DNA of 64,000 bases from Acidobacteriota bacterium (GCA_039028635.1 JBCCHV010000006.1:79771-143770), one strand, 5' to 3'; shown: positions 1 through 11,182, numbered from the stretch's first letter. Notes: generated from the letters alone by a model not told the origin. Program-made: numbers and translations.

Positions 1-1248
1 TTCGAGCGGGTTGCGACCCTCGCGGCCGACGAAATCGAGGGTGTAGGTGTAGCGGGTGGCGAGATGGTTCTCGAGGTTGCGGATGCGGCTTTCGAGGTCG
101 CCCTGCCCCATCATCTCTGCCGCCAGGTCGACCATCCGGTCGGAGACGCCGGTGGTGTCGAGGGTGCCATCGTCCGCGTCCGGCCACTCGGCGGCAGAGG
201 CCTCCGGGGTGGCAATGGCGACGCGGTACTCGAGCACTTCGATGGGCGGGAAGGTCATGTAGACGGCCCCGCCGCGCCCAACCTCGAGACCGCGGCGATC
301 GATGCTCACCATGCGGGTATCCGTCGGCAACGGCAAACTGCGGGACGACAGCGGCTGGAGCCAGATGTTGACCCACGACTGCGGCGGCCCCTCGACCAAT
401 CTCAGCATGGCGCCGTCTTCCTTCACCAGAGTGCGCAACACCGGGCTGCGGCGCCAGGAACGGCCTTGATAGAGGTCGAAGGTGGCGGCCTTGAGCCGGC
501 GATCCTGGGCATTCGCGGCGGGGTCGTCATAGCGCATGCGCAGGGCGACCTCGCGGCTCTCGCGAATTCGGCCGATGGAATCGAGGGTCACCTCGTCCGA
601 GAAGCCCATCGCCTGGATGGTGGTGCCGGTGCCGGAGCCGCGGCCGGTGACGTAGGGGGTCGAGACCCGCGGCAGGAGGGCGAAGAGGGGAACCGCGAAG
701 AGCAGGGTGGTGACCACGCCGGCGAAAAGAAAGCCCTTCAGGGGAAGCTGCGCCGCCTGCGGATCGCGCTGCCCGAAGCCCGCCACGATGTGGAGGAAGG
801 CGAAGCGGATCAGCAAGTAGAGCGCCCCGACCAGGAAAACCACCAGGTAGAACATGATGGACGGGTGGACGCTGGTCGCCATCGAGGCCAGGAAAAGGAA
901 GAAAATCGCCATCAAGGCCTGCCACTTGTCGCGCTCCCGCCGCATCGAGAACAGCTTCACCAGGATCGCGAAGAGGCCCATCCGGATCACCGGCCCGACC
1001 AGGCGACCGCCGCCGAGCACGGTGAGATCGAAGAAGAAGAACGGCAGGTAGGCGGCGCCGAGCAGGTTCATCATCCAGGGCGACAGCCAGGTGGTGGCGC
1101 CCTGGGCGGCGCGGCGCATGAAAAAGGCGACGCCGAGCCAGAAGAGCAACAGAACCGGCCACGGCAAAACGGCATTGAGCGGCAGCGGCAGCGGCGCGAG
1201 CAGCGCCAGCATGCCGAGCATCAGGCGCTTCTGACGAGCGAAGAACAT
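1..1248 (-). CDS. TgpA-like membrane protein with transglutaminase domain (DUF3488 family), 3' part outside window
   Basis: The gene reads leftward from an ATG at 1248 and stays open for 416 codons to the window edge, so the C-terminus is missing. The first ~190 residues form several hydrophobic helices (for example LMLGMLALLAPLPLPL and VVTTLLFAVPLFALLP). A soluble region follows, ending in YTYTLDFVGREGRNPLE, the stretch that in this family immediately precedes the catalytic Cys of the transglutaminase core; that Cys lies off the window. The start overlaps the DUF58 stop by one base (TGATG), so the two are almost surely translationally coupled. The MoxR, DUF58 and DUF3488/transglutaminase order is a well-known conserved cluster of uncertain cell-envelope function. 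The family assignment is firm; the biological role is not known from sequence. Confidence 0.88.
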   Translation of the reverse strand, partial: MFFARQKRLMLGMLALLAPLPLPLNAVLPWPVLLLFWLGVAFFMRRAAQGATTWLSPWMMNLLGAAYLPFFFFDLTVLGGGRLVGPVIRMGLFAILVKLFSMRRERDKWQALMAIFFLFLASMATSVHPSIMFYLVVFLVGALYLLIRFAFLHIVAGFGQRDPQAAQLPLKGFLFAGVVTTLLFAVPLFALLPRVSTPYVTGRGSGTGTTIQAMGFSDEVTLDSIGRIRESREVALRMRYDDPAANAQDRRLKAATFDLYQGRSWRRSPVLRTLVKEDGAMLRLVEGPPQSWVNIWLQPLSSRSLPLPTDTRMVSIDRRGLEVGRGGAVYMTFPPIEVLEYRVAIATPEASAAEWPDADDGTLDTTGVSDRMVDLAAEMMGQGDLESRIRNLENHLATRYTYTLDFVGREGRNPLE

Positions 1249-2312
1249 CAGGCGGCGCGCTCCGGCTCCTGCATCGCCAGGCGCAGCTCGGCGGCGCTCG
1301 GGTCGCTGGAGCGCAAGGCCGAGCGCCCCACCGGGATGGCTTCGAGGAGAGCCAGGGTCTCGAGAATCCTCAAACGCTGGCGACGTCCGCCGGCGAAGGG
1401 CAGCAGCTGGTCTCGGGTGACCAGCTCGACCGCATAGCCGCGCGTCAGGTGATCGAGGGCCGCCGTCGCCGCCTCGCTCACCAGCTGCTCGAAGCGCTCC
1501 TCGGCGGCCTCGTCGGCGAACGGAGCCACCCCGTTGTCGAGCAGGATGGCGAGGCGATGGCTCTCCTCGGCCTCGCTCTCGCGATAGATCAAGTCGCCGG
1601 TGCGGGCGGTCTGCTTCCAGTGGATGCGGCGCGGATCGTCGCCGGGCCGGAAGGTGCGCAGGGAATGGAGGTCGTGGCCGCGCCCCTGACGACGGGAAGA
1701 CTCCTCGCCGAGGCGGCCGGAGGCCCCGAGGCGCGGCCCAGCGGCCGGAAAGATTTCGGGAAACACCATCACCTCGAGCTCGGTGCGATAGCGCACTCCC
1801 TTGCGGAAGAAGCCGAAGGGAAAGAGGCTCGAAACGTGAGCGAAGGGGATCTTTCGGAGTCCGCGGCGCGGCAGCAGGAGCTCGGCCGAACCGGTGGACG
1901 AACCCCGCCGCTCGAGGAAGGGCACCAGCCGCGGCGAGCTCTGGGCCAGGAAGCTGACCAGCAGGCACCAGCGCGACATGAAGCGGCCGCGATTGGTGAT
2001 CTGGAAGTCGAGCCTGAAGGGTCGCTTGGCGAAGACCTCACCGGGATCGCCGGTTTCGATCACCAGCCCGCGGACGTTCTGGCGCGACACGATGCCGGAG
2101 AAGGCGAGGGCCCCGAGCATCGCCGAGAGCACCATGTAGAGGGCGTTGTTTCCGGTATTGGTGGCGGCGATGGCCACGATCACCGTGAACAGGACGTACC
2201 ACAGGCCGACCTTGGTGATGCGGATGCCTTCCGGCACCGAGGCGGCGCGGCGGCTTCGCCGACGGCCCCTACGGCCAGGGGCGGAGGTCATGGCTGCGGC
2301 CGGTCGAGCCAC
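1248..2312 (-). CDS. DUF58 domain protein
   Basis: This 354-residue protein begins with a basic stretch and two hydrophobic segments (VGLWYVLFTVIVAIAATNTG and ALYMVLSAMLGALAFSGIV). A soluble region follows with the DUF58 signature FRPGDDPRRIHWKQTART near residues 217-234. DUF58 proteins accompany MoxR ATPases and often resemble von Willebrand A folds. The start used is a GTG four bases past the MoxR stop, which is preceded closely by GAGG. An ATG at 2291 (seven codons in) is an equally plausible start. The stop overlaps the next gene by one base. Function is inferred only from family and operon. Confidence 0.88.
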   Translation of the reverse strand: MARPAAAMTSAPGRRGRRRSRRAASVPEGIRITKVGLWYVLFTVIVAIAATNTGNNALYMVLSAMLGALAFSGIVSRQNVRGLVIETGDPGEVFAKRPFRLDFQITNRGRFMSRWCLLVSFLAQSSPRLVPFLERRGSSTGSAELLLPRRGLRKIPFAHVSSLFPFGFFRKGVRYRTELEVMVFPEIFPAAGPRLGASGRLGEESSRRQGRGHDLHSLRTFRPGDDPRRIHWKQTARTGDLIYRESEAEESHRLAILLDNGVAPFADEAAEERFEQLVSEAATAALDHLTRGYAVELVTRDQLLPFAGGRRQRLRILETLALLEAIPVGRSALRSSDPSAAELRLAMQEPERAA

Positions 2313-2316
2313 CGCC

Positions 2317-3279
2317 TCAGACCGGCACCGCCAGGGAGTGCACCAGCCCTTCGATCACCCGTCGAGCGGCATCGAGGTCGCCGCCGCGCTTGAGCGACAC
2401 GCGATGTGCCAGCACCGGCGCCGCCAGCCGCTGGACGTCGTCCGGCACCGCATAGTCGCGCCCTTCGGTGAGGGCGAGGGCCTGGCTGGCGCGATAGAGG
2501 CTCTGCAGGCCACGGGTCGAAACCCCGAGCAGCAGCTCCGACGAGCTGCGCGTCTGCTCTGCCAGGGCCATCATGTAGTCGACCAGCTTCTCGTCGACTC
2601 GTACGTCCGCCGCCAGCCCCTGGAGGGTGCGCAGATCGGCCGCCGACATCACCGGCTGCAGCTCTTCGAGAACCCCGTCCACGCCCCCCGCCAGCAGCAG
2701 CCGCCGCTCGTCCTCGGGCGGCGGATAGCCCAGCCGCAGGGACATCAGGAAGCGGTCGAGCTGCGACTCCGGCAGCGGGAAGGTGCCATGGAACTCGAGC
2801 GGATTCTGGGTCGCCAACACCAGAAAAGGATCCGGCAGGGTGTAGCGCTTGCGCTCCACCGAGACCTTGTGGTCACTCATCGCCTCGAGCAGCGCAGACT
2901 GCGTCTTGGGCGAGGCGCGATTGATCTCGTCCGCCAGCACGACGTTCGAGAACAGGGGCCCGGGGGTGAACTCGAAGGCCTGGCGATCCTGCTTGAAGAT
3001 CGACACCCCGATGATGTCCGACGGCAGCAGGTCGGAAGTGAACTGGATGCGGTGGAAGGCCAAGCCCAGGGAGCGGGCGATGGCGTGGGCCAGAGTGGTC
3101 TTGCCCACGCCGGGCACGTCCTCGATCAGGATGTGCCCGCGGGCGAGGAGGGACACGGTGGCCAGGCGCACCGCCTCCGCCTTGCCGCGGATGACCCGCG
3201 ACACGTTGCCTTCGAAGGCGGCGATGGAGGCGAGGGGATCGACGGGAGCGACGGCGGGTTCGGTCATGGTGAGCTGCAT
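2317..3279 (-). CDS. MoxR-family AAA+ ATPase
   Basis: This 320-residue cytoplasmic ATPase has Walker A at residues 56-62 (PGVGKTT), Walker B LADEINRASPKTQSALLEAM, and sensor motif LATQNPLEFHGTFPLPESQ followed by LDRF. This is the canonical MoxR pattern, and the length is normal for the family. MoxR proteins act as chaperone-like ATPases, usually on partners with VWA or DUF58 domains. The two genes that follow on the same strand, DUF58 and transglutaminase, are the classical partners. An in-frame ATG at 3267 (MTEP) is an alternative start. Confidence 0.95.
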   Translation of the reverse strand: MQLTMTEPAVAPVDPLASIAAFEGNVSRVIRGKAEAVRLATVSLLARGHILIEDVPGVGKTTLAHAIARSLGLAFHRIQFTSDLLPSDIIGVSIFKQDRQAFEFTPGPLFSNVVLADEINRASPKTQSALLEAMSDHKVSVERKRYTLPDPFLVLATQNPLEFHGTFPLPESQLDRFLMSLRLGYPPPEDERRLLLAGGVDGVLEELQPVMSAADLRTLQGLAADVRVDEKLVDYMMALAEQTRSSSELLLGVSTRGLQSLYRASQALALTEGRDYAVPDDVQRLAAPVLAHRVSLKRGGDLDAARRVIEGLVHSLAVPV

Positions 3280-3352
3280 CGTCCGTTATTTACGCACCAA
3301 ACGGCGAAAGATAACAGGACGACTCGCGGCTCGCGGTTCGAAAACCGCCTGC

Positions 3353-3886
3353 TCAGGGCGAAAACTCCCGGTACTCGCCACGCTCCTCCACCGGCACCGA
3401 GGCGCGCACCTCGACGGCGTAGCCGTCGCCTTCGACGTGATCGATGTCCTCGAGGGTGTGGACATAGGCCTGGCGGCTGCCCTTGCCGAGGTCCGCGGTG
3501 TCCACCCAGATGCGCCAGTGGTTCTTCTCGCCGGCGGCGGTGCCCTGGGAAACGTCGAGGGTGAGACCGGGCAGCTTCTCGTAGTTCGAGTTGTAGATCA
3601 TGATGTCCAGCTTGACATCCTGGCGCACCTCGACCGGCGCCGGCTCGGCGTCCACGTCGCCCTCTTCGGTCGCTTCCTCCTCCGTCGCGACCGTCTCATC
3701 GTCGACCGGCACCTCTTCCGTCATCAACGGTTCCTGGACCACCACGAAGCCGTTGAGGGTCGCCTCGTAGCCGCTCCTCAACTCGGCCACCTGCTCTTCC
3801 GGCGACTTGGCGGCACAACCCTGCATGAGCAAAAACAACGCGACCAGAACGGCGAGACTCCAGGAGCGGTCAATGGAAGTGCGCAC
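3353..3886 (-). CDS. Putative lipoprotein, Glu-rich, unknown function
   Basis: The open frame extends upstream, but the start chosen is a GTG at 3886 because GAGGAGGA sits just 5' of it and the product then begins with a typical secretion signal: RTSIDRSWS, then the hydrophobic LAVLVALFLLMQGC. The Cys after MQG may be lipidated, although the lipobox is not ideal. The mature ~155 residues contain an acidic segment (ETVATEEEATEEGDVDAEPA). A possible beta-sandwich C-terminus follows, with DVKLDIMIYNSNYEKLPGLT. I do not recognise the family. It sits between the glycosyltransferase and the MoxR operon on the same strand, with gaps of 43 and 73 bp. Confidence 0.72.
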   Translation of the reverse strand: MRTSIDRSWSLAVLVALFLLMQGCAAKSPEEQVAELRSGYEATLNGFVVVQEPLMTEEVPVDDETVATEEEATEEGDVDAEPAPVEVRQDVKLDIMIYNSNYEKLPGLTLDVSQGTAAGEKNHWRIWVDTADLGKGSRQAYVHTLEDIDHVEGDGYAVEVRASVPVEERGEYREFSP

Positions 3887-3929
3887 GGATTCCTCCTCGG
3901 GGATTTTCGGCGTGGGGACGGAAGGGCTT

Positions 3930-4637
3930 TCAGCGCCCCAAATTATAGCGAAGGATGGCCCAGATGGCGGAGACGCCATCGCGCCAACCGATCTTCTTGC
4001 CCTCGGCATAGGTGCGGCCGCGATAGGAGATCGGCACCTCGTAGATGCGCGCCCCGCGGCGCGCCACCTTGGCGGTGAGCTCGGGCTCGATTCCGAAGCG
4101 GTTCGAGCGCAGCTCGAGACCCTCGAGCATCTCCCGCCGAAAGACCTTGTAGCAGGTCTCCATGTCCGACAGGTTGAGATCGGTGAACATGTTCGACAGG
4201 GTGGTCAGGAAGCGATTTCCCATGTAGTGCCAGAAGAACAGCACCCGGTGGGGACCACCGAGGAAACGCGAACCGTAGACCACGTCCGCCTCGTCGTCGA
4301 GGAGCGGCTGGAGGAGCTTGCCGTAGTCCCGCGGGTCGTACTCGAGGTCGGCGTCCTGAACCAGCAGGAAATCTCCTTCGGCGGCGGCGAAACCGGTCCG
4401 CAACGCAGCTCCCTTGCCGCCGTTCTGGCTCTGCTCGATGAGCTTGAAGGGCAACGGTCGAGCCTCCGCCTCGAGACCGCGGAGAAGCTCGCGAGTGCCG
4501 TCCGTCGAACCGTCGTCGACCACGATCACTTCGCGATCTAGGCCGTCGGCGAGAGGAGCCGCGGCGACGCGGCCGAGGAGCTCCTCGACGGTGGCGAGCT
4601 CGTTGTAAGCGGGAATGACGATGGAAAGCCGGGCCAT
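3930..4637 (-). CDS. Family 2 glycosyltransferase (polyprenol-phosphate mannosyl/glucosyltransferase-like)
   Basis: This is a 235-residue GT-A fold enzyme without transmembrane tail. Motifs visible are [17 protein letters not shown] at the N-terminus, [25 protein letters not shown], the metal-binding [10 protein letters not shown], and [10 protein letters not shown]. This pattern is that of DPM1/GtrB-like enzymes, which transfer a sugar from an NDP-sugar to a polyprenyl phosphate at the inner face of the membrane. The exact sugar cannot be read. The gene faces away from recA; the 210 bp between them hold the recA promoter region. Confidence 0.9.
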   Translation of the reverse strand: MARLSIVIPAYNELATVEELLGRVAAAPLADGLDREVIVVDDGSTDGTRELLRGLEAEARPLPFKLIEQSQNGGKGAALRTGFAAAEGDFLLVQDADLEYDPRDYGKLLQPLLDDEADVVYGSRFLGGPHRVLFFWHYMGNRFLTTLSNMFTDLNLSDMETCYKVFRREMLEGLELRSNRFGIEPELTAKVARRGARIYEVPISYRGRTYAEGKKIGWRDGVSAIWAILRYNLGR

Positions 4638-4769
4638 GGCGGCGGGAGTCTATCGCAGGAACGGGCCGTGACACCTCCCGATCCCGCCTCGCCCGGCGCA
4701 GACCGGGAGATTGTCGCCCAGGGTTGGCGTCTTCCTTCGGCGGAGAGGCCGCAATCGGTGCGTTGGCGG

Positions 4770-4800
4770 TTGCACCCTGCGGGCCTCCCCTGGTTACAAT
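4770..4800 (+). promoter_or_regulatory. Candidate sigma70-type promoter upstream of recA
   Basis: TTGCAC at 4770-4775 and TACAAT at 4795-4800 resemble -35 and -10 boxes, although the 19-bp spacer is long. The -10 lies 47 bp before the recA start. I see no E. coli-type LexA box (CTG-N10-CAG) and no GAAC-N4-GTTC box near it, so SOS control cannot be claimed. Confidence 0.4.
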
Positions 4801-4847
4801 ACCGTCTGATCACCGCCTACCAGGCCGCGACAAGGAGCGAACACTTC

Positions 4848-5875
<1,028 letters not shown>

Positions 5876-5879
<4 letters not shown>

Positions 5880-7837
5880 TCCCCGCTCAACGGTGGTGCC
5901 TCGTCCTGCTGGCGATGGTTCTCGGTGGCTCCCCAGCCTTCGCCACCGAGATCGCCATCTCCACCGATGGCGCCACCCTGCGGGGCGGTCCTGCAGAGCT
6001 CACCATCACCCTTTCGGAGGTCGAAGGCGGCGCCGAGGTGCCGGTCGAGGTGAAGAGCGCCGGGCGCCTCCTGAAGACCTATCGGCTGGTGGCCGGCGAG
6101 CATAGCCTTGAGCTCCCGACCACCGGCCTCGGCTCCGGCCACCATCGCCTCGAGGCCGCCAGCGACGGCGCCACCGCGACGGCCCACCTGCGCATCATCC
6201 CGGGCTGGATCTCGATCATCCCGCCGCTCCTCGCCATTGGCCTGGCGCTGCTCTTCAAGGACGTCCTGCTGTCGCTCTTCCTGGGCGTCTTCTCCGGTGC
6301 CCTGATCCTCGCCTGGGGCAGCTCCTGGGAAGCCCCCTTCGTCGCCCTGGCGCGCACCGTCGACCGCTACATCATCAACTCCCTGTCGGATCCGAGCCGC
6401 GCCACCATCATCGTCTTCACCCTGCTGCTTGGCGGCATGGTGGGGGTGATCAGCAAGAGCGGCGGCACCCGCGGCATCGTGGAGCGCATCGCCCCCCTCG
6501 CCACCTCGCCCAAACGCGGCCAGCTCGCCACCTGGTGGATGGGCCTGCTGATCTTCTTCGACGACTACGCCAACACCCTGATCGTGGGCTCGACCATGCG
6601 GCCGATCGCCGACCGCCTGAAGATCAGCCGCGAGAAGCTCGCCTACATGGTCGACTCGACCGCCGCCCCCATTGCCAGCGTCGTACCGATCAGCACCTGG
6701 ATCGGCTTCGAGGTCGGCCTGATCGGCGCTGCGCTCACCGACATCGGCGTCGACCTCAACCCCTACAGCCTGTTCGTCGAGTCGATTCCCTATCGCTTCT
6801 ACCCCATCTTCGCCCTCGTCCTCGGCTTCGCCATCGCCTTCAGCGGGCGCGACTTCGGTCCCATGTTGGCGGCCGAGCGGCGCGCCCGGCAGCAGGGCCG
6901 GGTGCTCGCCGACGGCGACACCCCGCTGGCCGAGTACGGCTCCGAGGCGGTCGAGCCCCCGGCGGGCATTCCGCACCGTGCCCTCAACGCCCTCGCACCG
7001 ATCGTGACGGTGATCGTCGCCACCTTCGTCGGCCTGTGGATTTCGGGCTCGGCAGCGCTCGCCGCGGACGGCACGACGCGCGCGTCGGTGGGCGGCTTCG
7101 GTGCCTGGTTGCGCGAGGTCTTCGCCGCCGCCGACCCCTACGCCACCTTGCTGTGGTCGAGCCTCGCCGGACTGATCCTCGCCGTCGCCCTGCCGCTGCT
7201 GCAGCGCCTGCTGTCCCTCAAGCAGCTGATGGCGGCGACCGTCGAGGGCTTCAAGTCGATGCTCCTCGCCCTCATCGTGCTGGTTCTGGCTTGGTCGATC
7301 GGTGGCGTGTGTAGCGATCTGCACACCGCCGACTATCTGGTCGGCGTGACCCAGGGCAGCCTGCCTCCGACCCTTCTGCCGCTGCTCGTCTTCGTGCTGT
7401 CGGCGGCGATCGCCTTCGCCACCGGCAGCTCCTGGGGGGCGATGGGCATCTTGGTGCCGCTGGTGATTCCGATCGTCCACGGCGTCGCCCTGCAAGCCGG
7501 TCAGACGGTCGGTGACGGCTCTTACCTGCATCTGATGGTCGGAGCGGTGTCGTCGGTCCTCGCCGGCAGCGTCTGGGGAGACCACTGCTCCCCGATCTCG
7601 GACACCACGATCCTCTCCAGCATCGCCACCGGGTCGGATCACATCGCCCACGTCAGAACTCAGCTCCCGTACGCCTTGACGGCAGGCATCGTCGCCATCG
7701 TGATCGGCGACCTCGGAACCGCCCTCGGCATGTCCCCCTGGTGGAGCTTGCTGATCGGCGCGGCTCTGTTGATCGCCGGCCTGCGCTTCTTCGGCCGGCG
7801 CTCGGCAGACGGAGAGCCCGCGAAGTCACATAAATAG
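5876..7837 (+). CDS. NhaC-family Na+/H+ antiporter with N-terminal extracytoplasmic domain
   Basis: The start is a GTG at 5876 overlapping the recA TGA by four bases. It gives a signal-like N-terminus ending SPAFA at residue 23. Residues ~24-110 look like a small Ig-like beta domain ([19 protein letters not shown]). The remaining ~540 residues are a polytopic NhaC-type transporter with about a dozen membrane segments, a conserved [18 protein letters not shown] stretch, [13 protein letters not shown], and a late [19 protein letters not shown] motif. NhaC carriers exchange cytoplasmic Na+ (or coupled organic solutes) for H+. The extra N-terminal domain is unusual for bacterial NhaC and would face the periplasm. 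The substrate is not determinable here. Confidence 0.88.
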
Positions 7838-7864
7838 ATATTCCTGTAAGCTGTCGGGAAATCG

Positions 7865-10800
7865 ATGAGCGCCATGCGCACTTCTACCCGCAGAACTGGG
7901 ATCGCCGCCCTCCTGCTCCTCAGCCTCTGGGTGGCGTGCATCCAGGAACCCGGCGGCGAGCCCCGCGGCTTGCTGGTCGAGGCCCTCGACCGCGAGATCG
8001 AGCTCGAGGCTCCCGCGGGTCATCACTACTATCTCGAGCTGCCCGCCGACAGCTTCGTCCGCTTGGTGATCGACCAGCGCGGCGTCGATCTCGAAGCCCG
8101 CTTGTTCGATCCCAGGGGCCGACTGGTCGATCGCGCCGATGGCGCCGGCGGCCCGTGGCTGGAGGAGCGACTGGCGGCCAGCGTCGGTCCGGCAGGCCGC
8201 TACCGGCTGGAGATCCACGCTCAGCAGGCGACCGCGGGTCACTATCGAGTCGCCCTCGCGGAAGCTCGCCCAGCGGAGCCCGATGACGATCAGCGTCTCA
8301 GCGCAGAGAACCTCTATCGCCAAGGCCGTCATCAACGCCACGTCCCGGAAGAGCGCAAAGCCGCGGTGGAGAGCTTCCGCCAAGCGGTCGAAATCTGGCA
8401 GCGGCTGGGAGACGGTGACCGCGAGCTCGAGGCCCGCGACGAGCAGGCCGACCTACTCCTCGAGAGCGGCGAGCCGGCCAGCGTCGGCCTCGCCGTGATC
8501 GCCCCGGCCTTCGCCCTCGCCCGGGAGCCGGCGCAGGAAGCCCGCATCCTCGAGACCCGCGCCTGGCTGCAGGAGGAAACGGCCGACGCCATCGCCGACT
8601 TCGAACGCTGCCTGGAGCTCGTCCCGCAGGGCTCCCAGCGGGCCGACTGCCTCGACGGCCTGGGGGACATCTACTATCTCGACGATCGCGAATCGGAACG
8701 CGCCGGCGACCTCTTCGCCGAAGCCTGCCGGGTGCGCGAGGCCGCCGGCGATCTCGCCGGCCTGGCCACCTCCCTGAGCAACCTGGGCCTCAGCAAGCAC
8801 ATGCGGCGTCACCACCGCGACGAGGTCCTGCCCCTCTATCAACGCTCGCTGGAGCTCGCCCGCACCGCCCAGCGCTGGCCCCAGGTCTCCACCAGCCTCA
8901 ACAACCTGGGCTACTTCCTGCGCTACCACGGCCTCTACGAAGACGCCCTCGAGCGCTTCGAAGAGCGCTTCGAGCTGGCACGACGGATGGGCGAGAAGGA
9001 TGCCCTCGGGGGCAGCTACCTCAATCTCGGCACGGTTTACGCCATTCGGGGCCGCACCCAGAAGGCGATCGAGAGCCTGGAGCACGCCGTCCGGATCTAT
9101 CGTCAGGGAGAAGATCCCGCCGAGATCTCGGACGCCCTGCTGCATCTCGGCTGGGCCCACGACGCCCTGAGGAACCACCAACAGGCCCACGACAGCTTCG
9201 CCGAGGCCAGCGCACTCGCGCCGCAGGCCCCGTGGCCCAGAATCGGGCTCGGTCGTACCCTCACCCAGCTCGCTCGACCGCAGGAGGGGTTGCAGGTTCT
9301 CGAGGCCGCCTATGCCAGCCTGCGGGGGGCCGAGCGCCAGTGTCACGCAATGCTCGAGATTGGCACCGCGCGGGCCGCCCTCGAGGATGTCGAAGGTGCC
9401 CGGACCGCCTTTCGCCGGGCCCTGGACCTCGCCATCGAGGCAGGCCACTCCGTCGAGCAGCCCCGGGTCCACGGCTTCGCCTCCCTCGCCCGCCTCGGCC
9501 GCCTCGAAGCGAGCGAGGGCAACTTCGCCATCGCCCGGCGCCATCTCGAAGAGGCCTCGGAAGCGCGTGAGCGACTGAGCGCGAACCTCTATCGCCCCGA
9601 AGACCGAGCCAAGTACCGGGAGCTCGGCTACGTCGTCTACGAAGCGTCGGTCGACGCCTTGGTAGGACTGCATCGAGAGAACCCGGGCGCCGGCCACGAC
9701 GTCGAAGCCCTGGTCGCCAGCGAACGGGCGCGGGCGCGGGCTCTCGCCGAGTGGCTGACGGAAGCCCAGGTCGAGGTCGCCCTCTCGCCGCAGCTCGAAG
9801 AGGACCAGCGGAACAACGCCCGGGGGATCTCCGCCGCCCAGCAGCAGATCGCACGCTTGCTCTCGACGGCCACTCCCGACCCCGAGCTCGTCGCCGGCGA
9901 GCGGCAGCGGCTGACCGCCCTCAAGCGCGAGCGCAGTCGACTGATCAGCGAAATCCGCAAGGCCCATCCGGAGTACGCCGAGATCTCCTACCCGGACCCC
10001 ATCGGTCTCGACGAGGTGCGTGCCTACCTGACCGCCGACACGGCGCTCCTCGAATACTTCGTCGGCAGCCTGCGCAGCTATCTCTTCATCGTGCGCCGGG
10101 ATCGATTCGAGATCGTCGAGCTGGCTCCCGGCGCCGAGATCCAAGCGGCCGTGGAAACAGCCCGCCGCGCCCTAGGCCAGGGAAGTCGGCTCCAGGAGCT
10201 GGCCGACACCAGGACCGCCTTCGAGCTCCTCGTCGCGCCGGCGGAGCCCTTCCTCGAGGGCATCGAGCGGTTGATCATCTCGCCGGACCAGAGCCTCCAC
10301 TACCTGCCCTTCGAGGCCCTCTGGGTGTCGCCGCAGCGGCTGGCGAGTCACCAGCGCGCCTCCTCCGAGGACTTCCTGATCGGCCGCTGGACGGTGTCCT
10401 ACACGCCCTCGGCATCGACCCTCGCCTACGTTCCCGAAGCTGGACGAGCCGCACCTTACCGCCTGGCGGCCTTCTCCTACGGCGGCCCGGACGGGCAGAC
10501 CGCCGACGGCAAGACCTACGCCGCCCTGCAGCACGCCGAGGAAGAAGTACGGCGCATTGCCACGCTGTTCGACCAAGACCAGGTCCGAGTGCTGAGCGGC
10601 GAGGCAGCCCTCGAAGGTCGCATCAAGGAGACGCTGAGCGATTCGCGGCTGGTGCACTTCGCGGTCCACGGTGCGATCTCCGAGCAGGACATCCTGGATT
10701 CGGCGCTCTTGCTCGCCGCCGATGCCACGGAAGACGGTCTGCTGCAGGTCGCCGAGATCTTCGGCCTCGAGCTGTCCGCCGACCTGGTCGTACTCTCGGC

Positions 10801-11086
10801 CTGCGAAACCGCCCTCGGGCGAGAGATCCGGGGCGAGGGCCTGCTCGGCCTGTCCCATGCCTTCTTCACCGCCGGCGCCCGCAGTCTGATGGTCAGCCTT
10901 TGGAAGGTCGACGACCGTTCGACGGAACGGCTGATGACCGCCTTCTACGAGGGCCTCACCGGCGGACTCGACTCCGCCGCAGCGGCTCGCCGGGCCAAGA
11001 TCTCGCTGATCGACGGTGAGGCGTCGACCAGTCATCCCTACTACTGGGCTCCCTTCGTTCTCGTAGGTCCCTCGGAAGTGCTGTAA
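7865..11086 (+). CDS. Secreted or lipid-anchored TPR-CHAT caspase-like protein (CHAT 1)
   Basis: This 1073-residue protein has an N-terminal signal with a possible lipobox (LLLLSLWVAC, Cys near residue 26). It then has a PPC-like beta module (YYLELPADSFVRLVIDQRG), a long TPR array from about residue 140 to 560, a helical linker, and a C-terminal CHAT domain. The predicted dyad is His935 in HFAVHG and Cys980 in LVVLSACETALG, followed by RGEGLLGLSHAFFTAGARS, so the protease-like site looks intact. CHAT proteins are caspase/separase relatives; characterised TPR-CHAT enzymes cleave specific partners. Two small genes with a shared motif follow on the same strand. An ATG at 7874 could be the real start. 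Confidence 0.9.
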   Translation: MSAMRTSTRRTGIAALLLLSLWVACIQEPGGEPRGLLVEALDREIELEAPAGHHYYLELPADSFVRLVIDQRGVDLEARLFDPRGRLVDRADGAGGPWLEERLAASVGPAGRYRLEIHAQQATAGHYRVALAEARPAEPDDDQRLSAENLYRQGRHQRHVPEERKAAVESFRQAVEIWQRLGDGDRELEARDEQADLLLESGEPASVGLAVIAPAFALAREPAQEARILETRAWLQEETADAIADFERCLELVPQGSQRADCLDGLGDIYYLDDRESERAGDLFAEACRVREAAGDLAGLATSLSNLGLSKHMRRHHRDEVLPLYQRSLELARTAQRWPQVSTSLNNLGYFLRYHGLYEDALERFEERFELARRMGEKDALGGSYLNLGTVYAIRGRTQKAIESLEHAVRIYRQGEDPAEISDALLHLGWAHDALRNHQQAHDSFAEASALAPQAPWPRIGLGRTLTQLARPQEGLQVLEAAYASLRGAERQCHAMLEIGTARAALEDVEGARTAFRRALDLAIEAGHSVEQPRVHGFASLARLGRLEASEGNFAIARRHLEEASEARERLSANLYRPEDRAKYRELGYVVYEASVDALVGLHRENPGAGHDVEALVASERARARALAEWLTEAQVEVALSPQLEEDQRNNARGISAAQQQIARLLSTATPDPELVAGERQRLTALKRERSRLISEIRKAHPEYAEISYPDPIGLDEVRAYLTADTALLEYFVGSLRSYLFIVRRDRFEIVELAPGAEIQAAVETARRALGQGSRLQELADTRTAFELLVAPAEPFLEGIERLIISPDQSLHYLPFEALWVSPQRLASHQRASSEDFLIGRWTVSYTPSASTLAYVPEAGRAAPYRLAAFSYGGPDGQTADGKTYAALQHAEEEVRRIATLFDQDQVRVLSGEAALEGRIKETLSDSRLVHFAVHGAISEQDILDSALLLAADATEDGLLQVAEIFGLELSADLVVLSACETALGREIRGEGLLGLSHAFFTAGARSLMVSLWKVDDRSTERLMTAFYEGLTGGLDSAAAARRAKISLIDGEASTSHPYYWAPFVLVGPSEVL

Positions 11087-11182
11087 CGATGCCGAGACCG
11101 ACGACGCCTATCCGGCTGAATATTTCGTATTCACCGGCACCTACCCCGGTGCCGAGGAAGTTTTCGATTTCTACGGATAGTT

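Noticed and set aside
64..1437. A 457-residue open frame on the plus strand
   Set aside because: It is the antisense shadow of the TgpA-like gene: low-complexity Gly/Arg/Glu/His composition and no domain, while the minus frame has membrane helices and a transglutaminase-type motif.
1449..2393. Long plus-strand frame opposite the DUF58 gene
   Set aside because: Shadow of DUF58; composition dominated by Gly, Glu and His with no recognisable fold.
4638..4847. LexA (SOS) box before recA
   Set aside because: No sequence matching the enterobacterial or Bacillus LexA consensus was found by eye.
8453..10144. 563-residue minus-strand frame inside CHAT 1
   Set aside because: Shadow of the TPR region; no start signal or homology.
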